Shown here: positions 18,209 to 26,191 of the stretch, piece after piece | Layout: every line of letters begins with the position of its first letter | Numbering within the stretch: the stretch's first letter is position 1 | Assembly (NCBI RefSeq): GCF_024112395.2 | Contig: NZ_CP078013.2 | Location: 2,852,001 to 2,916,000 of the forward strand | DNA length: 64,000 nt | Direction: 5' to 3' | From: Pseudomonas pergaminensis | GTDB taxonomy: Bacteria > Pseudomonadota > Gammaproteobacteria > Pseudomonadales > Pseudomonadaceae | Program-made: the position numbers and the translations under genes | Notes under the pieces: generated by a model | Seen by the model: only the letters and a program-made list of their open reading frames with translations | Databases searched by the model: none | Told to the model about the DNA's origin: nothing

Positions 18209-20389
18209 TCAGGCCATCGCCCTGGCCAACGCCCGCGCAACCTGATCGGCGGAGTAGGGCTTGGGCAGGAACTCAAACCCTTCATAACCACTGTCGGCCA
18301 ATTCTTCGCTGTAGCCCGAGGTGAGCACCACCGGCAAGTCCGGGCGCCGTTGGCGCAGCAACTTGGCCATGGTGACGCCGGTCATGCCGGGCATTACGAC
18401 GTCCGAGAAAATCCCATCGAACGCCAAGGCGTCCGCGCCGGCCAGGGCGAGTGCCTGTTCGGCGTCGGTGGCCCAAGTGGTCTGGTAGCCCAGGTCCTGG
18501 AGGATCTGAGTGGCGAAGCGGCCTACCTCAAGGTTGTCTTCGACGATCAGGATATGACGTTGCGCGGCATCGTGTGTGGGCAGAGCGTCGTCCTGCGGTT
18601 GCTCGGAGGGCATCGCCTGGGGTGCCGCTTCTGGCAGATACAGTGTAAATACCGAGCCTTGCCCTGGGTTGCTGGCCACATCTACGTTGCCGCCGGACTG
18701 CTTGGCAAAGCCGAATACCTGGGACAGCCCCAGCCCGGTGCCTTTGCCTACGGCCTTGGTGGTAAAGAATGGCTCGAAAATGCGCTCCACAGCATCCCCA
18801 GGGATACCGCTGCCGGTATCGGCCAGGGAAATGCTCACAAAAGGCTGGCGGGCCTCACCATCACCCCGGATCCGTGGCATGGCGTCCACCTTGACCACGC
18901 GCAGGGTCAGGGTGCCTTGCCCCTCCATTGCATCCCGGGCATTCAGGGCGATATTGATCAGCGCGGTTTCAAACTGGCTGGCATCCACCCGCACATGGCA
19001 AGGGTGTTCGGGCAATTGCACCTGCACGTGGATGCGTGCGCCGGTGACGCTTTCGAGCATTTCGCCGATGTTCTTGACCCGCTCGCCCACATCGAAGACT
19101 TCCGGGTTGAGCGGTTGGCGCCGGGCGAAGGCGAGCAGTTGGCTGGTGAGTTTGCTGGCGCGCTCGACCGTGTCGGATACAGCGCCCATGTAGCGTTGGC
19201 GCCGCTCTTCGGAAAGCCCGGGTTGGCGCAGAAAGTCCACCGAGGAGCGAATGATGGTCAGCAGGTTGTTGAAGTCATGGGCGACGCCGCCGGTCAGTTG
19301 GCCGATGGCTTCGAGTTTCTGTGACTGGTGCAACGCGGCCTCGGCCTGGGTGAGGGCGGTGGTGCGCTCCAGCACGCGCTGTTCGAGGGTGGCGTTCAGC
19401 TCGGTGAACGCGGCCAGGCCTTCGCGCACGGCGGCGTCGGCGCGTACCCGCTCGATATGGGCCCAGGAGCGTTCGGTGACTTCGCCCACCAGCGCCAGGT
19501 CGTAGGGTGACCAGACGCGCGCGGTCTTGTGATGCACCGCCATCAAGGCGGTCAGGCGGCCGTCCTTGATCAATGGGAAACACACCGTCGCCAGGGCGCC
19601 CAGGGCCTGATAGCTGGCGGCATCCTCCGGCGCGAATTCCATCCGGTTGTCCTCCACCACCAGCGGCTCACCGGCGCGCAACTGGCGCACGGCCCGTGCG
19701 CCGAACGAGGCGAGGCTGTAGCGCCCCACGATGCTGGGCGAGCCCGGTGCGGCCCAATTGCCGCGAATGGTGAAGCCGTCTTCGTCGGCGTCCATGTCCG
19801 CGTAGGCGCAATTGGACACCTGCAAATGCTCAGCCAGCAAGCGGGTGGTGGTGGACATGATGGTTTCGGCGTCGGTGGCGTTGGCCACCGCACTGCCGAC
19901 GGCATCCAGCACGGCCAGGCGGCGGGCGAGGAACACGGTGGCGGTGGTTTCGGTGACGGTGTCGAGCATGCCCACGACCTTGCCGAGAGGGTCGCGGATC
20001 GGGCTGTAGCAAAAGGTGAAGTACGCCTGTTCGGGACCGTTGCCGCGCTCGATCAGTAGGGGGAAGTTCTCGATATAGGTGGCATGCCCCTCGTACGCCG
20101 CCTTGGCGATGGGGCTGACGTCTGCCCAGACCTCTTGCCACACCTCGCTGAATGGGCGGCCCAGCGCATAGGGTTTGTCGCCCAGGATCGGAATAAAGGC
20201 GTCGTTGTACAGCATGGTCAACTGCGGCCCCCACACGATGGCTTGCGGGAAGCTTGAGGCAAAGCACAGCGCCACGGTGGTCTTGAGCACATCCGGCCAC
20301 TGCTCCAGCGGCCCCAGGGGCGTGCTCGCCCAATCATGCTGGCGCACCCGCTCAGCCATGTCGCTGCTGCTTTGCAGCCAATTCATCAT
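18209..20389 (-). CDS. Hybrid sensor histidine kinase (PAS-GAF-HisKA-HATPase-REC)
   Basis: A 726-residue soluble-looking kinase without obvious membrane helices. A PAS-like region (~20-150; QAIVWGPQLTMLYNDAF) is followed by a GAF region (~155-320), a coiled-coil linker, the HisKA box GGVAHDFNNLLTIIRS, an HATPase domain (NIALNARDAM, DTGSGIP, GTGLGLSQV) and a C-terminal receiver with phospho-acceptor Asp in FSDVVMPGMTG. The HDFNNLL type of H-box is common in hybrid kinases that signal to a separate phosphotransfer partner. No response regulator or Hpt gene is adjacent, so it is an orphan. Ligand unknown. Confidence 0.88.
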   Translation of the reverse strand: MMNWLQSSSDMAERVRQHDWASTPLGPLEQWPDVLKTTVALCFASSFPQAIVWGPQLTMLYNDAFIPILGDKPYALGRPFSEVWQEVWADVSPIAKAAYEGHATYIENFPLLIERGNGPEQAYFTFCYSPIRDPLGKVVGMLDTVTETTATVFLARRLAVLDAVGSAVANATDAETIMSTTTRLLAEHLQVSNCAYADMDADEDGFTIRGNWAAPGSPSIVGRYSLASFGARAVRQLRAGEPLVVEDNRMEFAPEDAASYQALGALATVCFPLIKDGRLTALMAVHHKTARVWSPYDLALVGEVTERSWAHIERVRADAAVREGLAAFTELNATLEQRVLERTTALTQAEAALHQSQKLEAIGQLTGGVAHDFNNLLTIIRSSVDFLRQPGLSEERRQRYMGAVSDTVERASKLTSQLLAFARRQPLNPEVFDVGERVKNIGEMLESVTGARIHVQVQLPEHPCHVRVDASQFETALINIALNARDAMEGQGTLTLRVVKVDAMPRIRGDGEARQPFVSISLADTGSGIPGDAVERIFEPFFTTKAVGKGTGLGLSQVFGFAKQSGGNVDVASNPGQGSVFTLYLPEAAPQAMPSEQPQDDALPTHDAAQRHILIVEDNLEVGRFATQILQDLGYQTTWATDAEQALALAGADALAFDGIFSDVVMPGMTGVTMAKLLRQRRPDLPVVLTSGYSEELADSGYEGFEFLPKPYSADQVARALARAMA

Positions 20390-20541
20390 TGCGAGAACAC
20401 CTTGTTTGCCACGGTCTGTCGAACGCCTGAAAGGGTCAGGTTAACAATCAACAGACCGGAATGACCGCTGCCAAGTTCAGCGGCATTATCCATGAGATGG
20501 CGATTTGATGCTGCAACCGTTTGATGAGCCTGCACATTGAC

Positions 20542-21393
20542 TTACTGCGCGCCGAAAACCCCCGTCCAATAGATCCCTGCATCACTCTTCGGGTCCATGG
20601 CGTACGCTGCACCCAGCTCGCGAAATTGCGGGTTCATCAGGTTGGCGCAATGGCCGGGGCTGGCCAGCCAGCCATCCACGACTTTGCGCGGGGTATCCAG
20701 GCCGGCAGCGATGTTTTCGCCGATGTTCTTCGCGATGTACCCGGCCAGTTCGGCACGGTCCCCAGGGGTACGGCCATCATGGTCGAGGTGGTCGAAGAAA
20801 TTACCGTTGGCCATGTTGCGCGTGTGGCTGTTCGCGGCGCCTGCCAGGTCTTCGTTCCAAGACAAGGGTGTGGTCGCGGTAAAGGCCTGGGTGCCGCATT
20901 GGCGCGGTTGCGAGCGCGCGGTGTTGATCAGGTTCAGCACCTGCTTGCCTTCGGTCTGCCAGTCGCCCAGGCCGCTGGTGAGCAGTGGGCGGGCGAGCAC
21001 GATGCGCCAGTCCTGGCCGCTGTTGCTGACGCCGATATCGACGAATTGCGGGTCCAGCACCACCCGGCAGAAGCTTTCGCGCACTGCCTTCATGGCTGCC
21101 TGGGCATCCTTGGGCCCGGACAAGCTGATGGCCTGCACGTTGACCATCGGGTACGCGGCACGCGCCAGCGCTTGCTGCAGGTCGCCCACATTGTTGGCCG
21201 GCAGCACCAGCCGCGTATCACTGGCCAGCGGCGGCAGTTCCTGGGAACCCTGGTCGCCGCAGCGTTGCACCTGGCTGCGGTATTGGTTGATCTGTTGTAC
21301 CAACTGACTTTCTTCATTCGCCATCGCGCTGGCGCAGAACACCGTAGTGGCGGCCAGCGTCGTAAGACCCATCATCAATGACAGAACGCGCAT
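20542..21393 (-). CDS. Secreted CAP-domain (SCP/YkwD-like) protein
   Basis: A 283-residue exported protein. The start at 21393 (AAGGG upstream) gives a signal peptide MRVLSLMM...CASAMA with a probable cut after AMA. A middle region of ~110 residues has no recognised family. The C-terminal ~130 residues are a CAP domain: LNLINTARSQPRQCG, LSWNEDLAGAANSHT, FFDHLDHDGRTPGDRAE, IGENIAAG and SPGHCANLMNP. Bacterial CAP proteins are secreted or periplasmic and mostly uncharacterised. The gene stands alone downstream of, and parallel to, the MFS gene. Confidence 0.85.
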   Translation of the reverse strand: MRVLSLMMGLTTLAATTVFCASAMANEESQLVQQINQYRSQVQRCGDQGSQELPPLASDTRLVLPANNVGDLQQALARAAYPMVNVQAISLSGPKDAQAAMKAVRESFCRVVLDPQFVDIGVSNSGQDWRIVLARPLLTSGLGDWQTEGKQVLNLINTARSQPRQCGTQAFTATTPLSWNEDLAGAANSHTRNMANGNFFDHLDHDGRTPGDRAELAGYIAKNIGENIAAGLDTPRKVVDGWLASPGHCANLMNPQFRELGAAYAMDPKSDAGIYWTGVFGAQ

Positions 21394-21486
21394 GGACGTT
21401 ACCCTTGAGCTTGAAAGTGCCCATGATGCGCGATGTAACCCGGTCTGGCGCAACGCCTTTTTTGTTTTTTTGCCTCAATGGGTGTT

Positions 21487-22689
21487 CTAAAGCTTGTTAC
21501 AAGCGCCAAAGCGGCGCCATGCCATCACACTGGCCAGCAGGATCAACCCCAGCGCCACGCTGAAGGTTACATGCAGGCCAAAGGCCACGGATTGCGGCAG
21601 GGCGCGGGTCACATCCGGGCTGGCCCAGGCAAAGACCGCACCCAGCACGGACGCGCCGAAGATCAGCCCGAGGTTGCGCGACAGGTTCAGCAACCCCGAG
21701 ACGGTGCCTCGACGAGAGCCGTCCACATCGCTCATGACCGCCGTGTTGTTCGCGGCCTGGAACAGGCTGTAACCCGTCGTCAAGATGACCAGCGAGGTCA
21801 GGTAGGCGACCAACCCTGACGCCAGCGACAACAGCAGCGCACCGCAGGCCAGCAGCGCCAGCCCGGCGAGGGTCATGCGCTGGCTGCCGAAGCGGTCGGT
21901 GAGGCGACCGGCCGGTACGCCAGCGCACGCCGCGACACAGGGGCCGAGCGCCATCGCCAGGCCCATCCACTCGGGGTCGAGGCCCAGGCCGCGGGACAGA
22001 TAGAACGGCCCGACCACAAAGGTGGCCATGATCACCGCGGCCACCAAGGCACTCATGGCCAGGCCCGCGCGCAACGCTGGCACCTGCAAGGATGACCAGA
22101 AACCCGGCCCTGTGGACGCTGGCGCGCGGGGGCGATCAACCGGCAAATAATGGTAGGCGAGGGCGACGGCCACCGAGCCGAGCGGTACGCCGACCAGGAA
22201 AATCGCGCGCCAGCCCCACAGGCTCAGCAACACGCCCCCCAGGCTCGGCCCCATCGCGGTGCCAACCGCCGACATCGTACCCAGCAAGCCCATGACCCGG
22301 CCGGTACGTTCCTTGGCAACCGTATCACCGACCATACCCAACGCCATGGCCATCATGACGGCCGCGCCCAGGCCTTGCAGGATGCGCGCGGCAATCAGCC
22401 ATTCAAGCGCCGGCGCCACGCCGCACAATCCGCACGCTACGGTGAACAGCAGCAAGCCCGCCATCAGCAACCGCCGGCGACCCAGGTGGTCGCCCAGGCT
22501 TCCGGCACTCACAATCACCGCAGTGATTGCCAGCAAATAGGCCAACACCACCCACTGCACGGCGTGAAACGAGGCCTCGAACGCCTGCGCCAGGCTGGGC
22601 AGGCCGACATTGGCGATGCTGGTGCCCAGGGAGGCGAGCAACATGGACAGGGACAGGCCGACAAGGCTGCCGCGTGAGGGAGTGAGCAT
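21487..22689 (-). CDS. MFS drug/metabolite efflux transporter (DHA1-like)
   Basis: A 400-residue protein with about 12 hydrophobic helices and the loop 2-3 motif LGDHLGRRRL typical of drug:H+ antiporters, plus a motif-C-like segment MGPSLGGVL. The start at 22689 has AAGGA eight bases upstream; a long upstream extension of the frame runs into the divergent regulator and is rejected. It is transcribed divergently from a LysR gene across a 112-base gap holding a 28-bp palindrome, the classical arrangement in which the LysR controls the transporter. Substrate unknown. Confidence 0.85.
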   Translation of the reverse strand: MLTPSRGSLVGLSLSMLLASLGTSIANVGLPSLAQAFEASFHAVQWVVLAYLLAITAVIVSAGSLGDHLGRRRLLMAGLLLFTVACGLCGVAPALEWLIAARILQGLGAAVMMAMALGMVGDTVAKERTGRVMGLLGTMSAVGTAMGPSLGGVLLSLWGWRAIFLVGVPLGSVAVALAYHYLPVDRPRAPASTGPGFWSSLQVPALRAGLAMSALVAAVIMATFVVGPFYLSRGLGLDPEWMGLAMALGPCVAACAGVPAGRLTDRFGSQRMTLAGLALLACGALLLSLASGLVAYLTSLVILTTGYSLFQAANNTAVMSDVDGSRRGTVSGLLNLSRNLGLIFGASVLGAVFAWASPDVTRALPQSVAFGLHVTFSVALGLILLASVMAWRRFGACNKL

Positions 22690-22750
22690 GGGAAATCCTT
22701 GGATGAAGGCAACTGTCACAACTCTAAGGCGTCGCCTACTATGGCGGTAG

Positions 22751-22778
22751 ACGCATGGGTTGCACTGAATGCATGCGT
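22751..22778. promoter_or_regulatory. Palindromic operator candidate between MFS and LysR genes
   Basis: ACGCATG and CATGCGT are perfect 7-bp inverted arms separated by 14 bases, centred in the divergent gap and ending 23 bases before the LysR start. Size and position suit a LysR-type regulator binding site; the match to a T-N11-A core is loose. Confidence 0.5.
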
Positions 22779-22801
22779 GTAACGCCTGATAAGGAATGCC
22801 G

Positions 22802-23707
22802 ATGCCCGATCTCAACTTGCTGACCACCCTGGATGTTTTACTCGCCGAAGGCAGCGTGGCGGGCGCGGCCAAACGCCTGCGCCTGAGCCCTTCGGCGATG
22901 AGCCGTGCTTTGGCGCGTTTGCGTGAAACCACCGGCGACCCGCTGCTGGTACGCGCCGGCCGTGGCCTGGTGCCCACGCCCAAGGCAGTGGCGTTGCGTG
23001 AACAGGTCAGCCGGCTGGTGCAGGACGCCAACGCCGTGTTGCGGCCGATGCAGTCGCTGGACATGGCCCGGGTCGAGCGCACCTTTACCCTGCGTACCAG
23101 CGAAGAATTCGTCGAGCATTTCGCCCCGGCACTGTTGGCGCGGATTGCCCGGGAAGCGCCGGGCGTGCGCCTGCGCTTCATCAACAAGACCGACAAGCAC
23201 AGCACCCTGCTGCGCGAAGGCAGCGTCGACCTGGAAACCGGCGTCGTCGATCCCACTGCCAGCCCGGAAGTGCTGACCCAGGCGCTGTTTCGTGACCGCT
23301 TGGTGGGCGTGGTACGCAGCGGCCATCCCTTGAGCCAGGGCGACGTCGACGCGCGACGCTTTGCCCAAGGCCAGCATGTTTACGTGTCGCGCCGTGGCCA
23401 GGACCGTGGCCAGATCGACGATGCCCTCGAAAAACAGGGCCTCACGCGACAGATCAGCACCATCGTCGCGGGTTTCGCCACGGCGATCGCCCTGGCGCGC
23501 ACCACCGACCTGATCGCCAGCGTGCCCGAGCGCTACATCGCCCATGCGCGTGATGGCCTGCACTGCTTTGCGCTGCCGCTGACATTGCCGACCTTTACCG
23601 TGGCGATGCTGTGGCACCCGCGGCTGGATGCCGACCTGGCCCATCGTTGGTTGCGCGCGTGTTTGCGCGAGGTGTGCGTCGAGCAGGTACAATCGGCGCT
23701 GCCTTGA
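22802..23707 (+). CDS. LysR-family transcriptional regulator
   Basis: A 301-residue regulator with an N-terminal helix-turn-helix (LNLLTTLDVLLAEGSVAGAAKRLRLSPSAMSR is split here as LAEGSVAGAAKRL and SPSAMSRALARL) and a C-terminal effector-binding domain. The start at 22802 is preferred over 22796 because AAGGA then lies seven bases upstream. It is divergent from the MFS exporter it probably controls. The GNAT gene begins 21 bases after its stop and may share its transcript. The inducer is unknown; the dinucleotide-rich N-terminus resembles the NodD/NahR-like subgroup that begins with DLNLL. Confidence 0.88.
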   Translation: MPDLNLLTTLDVLLAEGSVAGAAKRLRLSPSAMSRALARLRETTGDPLLVRAGRGLVPTPKAVALREQVSRLVQDANAVLRPMQSLDMARVERTFTLRTSEEFVEHFAPALLARIAREAPGVRLRFINKTDKHSTLLREGSVDLETGVVDPTASPEVLTQALFRDRLVGVVRSGHPLSQGDVDARRFAQGQHVYVSRRGQDRGQIDDALEKQGLTRQISTIVAGFATAIALARTTDLIASVPERYIAHARDGLHCFALPLTLPTFTVAMLWHPRLDADLAHRWLRACLREVCVEQVQSALP

Positions 23708-23728
23708 CGCTGAACCCCAGGAATTTGC

Positions 23729-24394
23729 ATGTACAGCCTTACCCGCTACACCACACCGTGCCCGGAGCCTATCAACGGCCAGATCCTGCAACTGGTGGTG
23801 GACAACCTCACCGACATCAGCAGTGTGGCGCTGCCGCCGAGCAACCTGCTGTACAACATCTACCAGTACGCCACTGGCTTTGAGGTGCACCTGTACCTGG
23901 AAGCGCTGGACGGTTCCAAGGGCATTGCGGTCGAGTTGGTCGTGGCGATGGAAGAGGAAAAACTCATCGGCTTTTGCCTCTACCTGCCCGTGAAGGATGA
24001 TCCAGAAGCCTGCGGCGTTGCGTTCATGGCCGTGCAAGTCGGCTACCGGCGCCAGGGTGTGGCGCGCGCAATGATGCGCGACGTGCTGGGCCGTTATCCC
24101 CATGCGGAATTGGCGTGCTCGGTGGAGAAGGTGCCGGCATTTGAAGGCATGGGCTTCCAGGTGCGCGGCGGGCGGGGCACGCAGGTGTTGATGAATACGC
24201 GGGACTACGGCACTGACGGCCTGATGGGCGTGTTGGATGTGGCGTCGATCTACCGCTCACTGGAAGTGCAGCAGATTCATACCTACCTGCTGCAAAAGCA
24301 CGGCAAGCGCGCCATGATTGATGCAGAGAAACAACGCGATCGACACCTCGATCAACTGACCCGCAAGGTGCAGCTTTTTGTAGCCGGGCGTTAG
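23729..24394 (+). CDS. GNAT-family N-acetyltransferase-like protein
   Basis: A 221-residue protein. The middle part has the GNAT acetyl-CoA signature, AVQVGYRRQGVARAMMRDVL, where R/Q-x-x-G-x-G/A binds the pyrophosphate; beta strands precede it (ELVVAMEEEKLIGFCLYL). The C-terminal ~70 residues (YRSLEVQQIHTYLLQ...) form an extra helical region not part of the usual fold. It follows the LysR gene by 21 bases and ends at a stem-loop shared with the convergent TetR gene. The substrate cannot be predicted. Confidence 0.75.
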   Translation: MYSLTRYTTPCPEPINGQILQLVVDNLTDISSVALPPSNLLYNIYQYATGFEVHLYLEALDGSKGIAVELVVAMEEEKLIGFCLYLPVKDDPEACGVAFMAVQVGYRRQGVARAMMRDVLGRYPHAELACSVEKVPAFEGMGFQVRGGRGTQVLMNTRDYGTDGLMGVLDVASIYRSLEVQQIHTYLLQKHGKRAMIDAEKQRDRHLDQLTRKVQLFVAGR

Positions 24395-24462
24395 GCGGCG
24401 TTCTTTCTTTAGGGGTGAGTGAGCTCTTGTGGTGAGCGGGCCCATTGCTTGCCGTACTCTGG

Positions 24463-24486
24463 TAAAACCGGTCGCGCCGGTTTATT
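24463..24486. terminator. Bidirectional terminator-like stem
   Basis: AAACCGG and CCGGTTT form a perfect 7-bp stem with a 5-base loop between the convergent GNAT and TetR genes. TTTATT follows on the plus strand and TTTTACC on the minus strand, so weak rho-independent activity both ways is plausible. Confidence 0.5.
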
Positions 24487-24502
24487 CCTCACCTGCCAGT
24501 GA

Positions 24503-25099
24503 TTATTTGAACGCGCCGCGATTGACCATCGCCAGGATGGTTGCGAGCAGCTCCTGCTGCGCCTCCTCACGGCTGATCTCTCCGCTGGCTGCGGCCTGGG
24601 ACAAGGCTTCCGCCGCCCCCAGCATCGCCCTTAAACCGGCCTGGGTAATGTGGCCAAAAGGCGACAGCGCGTCGCGGCACTTGTCGAGGAAGATCGCCTC
24701 GTACTGGCGCTTGAGCGCTTCCAGTTCCGGCGAACTGCTGAGCGCCGCAATCACCCCCGGGATTTCCCGACCCTGCAATAACACGCAATCCACATAGGAC
24801 TCGGCGATCACCCAGGCACGCTCGTCCAGGGTGTCGCCACTGGCTGCGATGGCGTTGGCGAAGACCTGATCCTGGCGGGCATCGAAGTCCTCGTACAACG
24901 CTGCCAGCAAACCGGCTCGCGTGACGAAATGGTCGTACACCACCGGCTTGGTCACGCCCGCCAACTCTGCCAGGCGGCCAAGGGTCAGGGCTTCGGTGCC
25001 TTCATCACGCACCAGTTGCCAGGCCACCTCCAAGAGTTGGCGCAGGCGATCTTCACGGGACAGGCGACGACGGGGGGCAGGGGATTCGCTGCTTGACAT
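24503..25099 (-). CDS. TetR-family repressor
   Basis: A 198-residue regulator. The N-terminal HTH covers ~residues 20-65 (RLRQLLEVAWQLVRDEG, then LGRLAELAGVTKPVVYDHF), and the rest is an all-helical ligand domain. It is divergent from the oxidoreductase gene at 25169 with only 69 bases between, which hold overlapping direct and inverted repeats. The standard expectation is repression of itself and the oxidoreductase, relieved by an electrophile or quinone-like ligand; that is inference from layout. Confidence 0.88.
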   Translation of the reverse strand: MSSSESPAPRRRLSREDRLRQLLEVAWQLVRDEGTEALTLGRLAELAGVTKPVVYDHFVTRAGLLAALYEDFDARQDQVFANAIAASGDTLDERAWVIAESYVDCVLLQGREIPGVIAALSSSPELEALKRQYEAIFLDKCRDALSPFGHITQAGLRAMLGAAEALSQAAASGEISREEAQQELLATILAMVNRGAFK

Positions 25100-25114
25100 G
25101 CTTATATACCAAAA

Positions 25115-25135
25115 GTAACTTACTAATCGTAACTT
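25115..25135. promoter_or_regulatory. Operator candidate for the TetR regulator
   Basis: GTAACTT occurs twice, 14 bases apart (25115-25121, 25129-25135), and TTAC-N5-GTAA (25120-25132) forms an inverted repeat across them. The site lies ~16 bases upstream of the TetR start and ~34 bases upstream of the oxidoreductase start, overlapping any divergent promoters. Confidence 0.5.
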
Positions 25136-25168
25136 GAGCCTAGGCTAACCCCAAAGGGAGTCAATGTC

Positions 25169-25768
25169 ATGCATGCACTTATCGTTGTTGCTCACCACGA
25201 CCCAAAATCCCTCACCCACAGTGTGGTAGCGCAGGTGGCCGCCGGCCTCACTGCATCGGGCCACACCTACGAAATCGCCGACATTGCCGCCGAAGGTTTC
25301 GACCCGCGCTACACCGCCGCCGACCACTTGGTGCATCGCACCCGCGCCACGCCACCGGTCGACGTGTTGGCCGAACAGGCCCGCATCGACCGCGCCGATG
25401 CGCTGGTGCTGGCGTTCCCGATTTACTGGTGGTCGTTGCCGGGCCTGCTCAAGGGCTGGATCGACCGCGTCTTCGTCAACGGCTGGGCCATCGACTACGG
25501 CCCCGACACTCCAGTGGTGAAAAAGCTGCGGCACCTGCAGGTGCATCTGCTGGCCCTGGGCGCAGCGGACGACGATGCGTTTGATCGACACGGCTACGCC
25601 AAGGCAATGCGCACGCAAATTGACTACGGGATCTTCGATTACTGTGGCGCGCAGGTGGTGACGTCGGCGTTGTTGCTGGAGTCGGAAAGCGGCGGGGTGC
25701 AGGCGCATCTGGACAAGGCCAGGGCCGTGGGCGAGGCGGTGTTCGACACCGAAACCGTCGCCGGTTGA
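25169..25768 (+). CDS. NAD(P)H-dependent flavin oxidoreductase (KefF/MdaB/NQO-type flavodoxin fold)
   Basis: A 199-residue flavodoxin-like quinone reductase. It begins MHALIVVAHHDPKSLTHS, the FMN/FAD phosphate loop of this family, and has the AFPIYWWSLPGLLKGWIDRV motif, which is near-diagnostic for NQO1-like two-electron quinone reductases. They reduce quinones and electrophiles without semiquinone release. Divergent from a TetR gene, so probably induced by its substrate. The stop lies one base from the stop of the convergent hypothetical gene. Confidence 0.88.
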   Translation: MHALIVVAHHDPKSLTHSVVAQVAAGLTASGHTYEIADIAAEGFDPRYTAADHLVHRTRATPPVDVLAEQARIDRADALVLAFPIYWWSLPGLLKGWIDRVFVNGWAIDYGPDTPVVKKLRHLQVHLLALGAADDDAFDRHGYAKAMRTQIDYGIFDYCGAQVVTSALLLESESGGVQAHLDKARAVGEAVFDTETVAG

Positions 25769-25769
25769 T

Positions 25770-26159
25770 TCAACCTTCGCGAAACAGGTCGTGGGCGTCC
25801 AGCAGGCGGTAGGCAATTTCCGGACGTTTCTCCATACCCCGGCGGATGGCGGCCGGGATGGATTGGCGGGTCTTGCGGCACATGCCTGGCAGCTCGTCGA
25901 TCACGATCTGGATGCCGCGCATGCTCTTGACCTCGGTGTGTCCGGGGGCGACATGCACGCGGATGCCCAGGAGCTCGTACATCCGCTGCTGCATGTGTTC
26001 CAGGTCTTGCAGGCTCTTGAGGTCTTCAAGCCGGTCGAGCAGTTTTTTCTCTTCCTGGCGCGTGAGGTTGAGGATACGCAGGTCGGCGCCGGGTGCTTGC
26101 AGCAGTTGCTCGCGGTCACAGACACAGGCGCCGGGTGGGCAGGGTTGGCGAATTGTCAT
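25770..26159 (-). CDS. Conserved hypothetical protein with N-terminal CxxxxCxC motif
   Basis: A 129-residue protein I recognise only as a conserved pseudomonad unknown. The start MTIRQPCPPGACVCDRE places three cysteines at 7, 12 and 14, with a fourth near residue 94 (GMCRKTRQ); a metal or Fe-S site is possible. The middle (LTRQEEKKLLDRLEDLKSL) is predicted helical and charged. No signal or membrane segment. It begins 32 bases after the aroA stop on the same strand and is probably co-transcribed with it, though no functional tie to shikimate is evident. Confidence 0.7.
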   Translation of the reverse strand: MTIRQPCPPGACVCDREQLLQAPGADLRILNLTRQEEKKLLDRLEDLKSLQDLEHMQQRMYELLGIRVHVAPGHTEVKSMRGIQIVIDELPGMCRKTRQSIPAAIRRGMEKRPEIAYRLLDAHDLFREG

Positions 26160-26191
26160 GTGCGTTGCCTCCCCATTCCGACGCCGAGCCC

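Noticed and set aside
22690..23256. N-terminal extension of the MFS gene into the LysR gene
   Set aside because: Would add ~190 residues with no similarity to a transporter; a good SD precedes the ATG at 22689.
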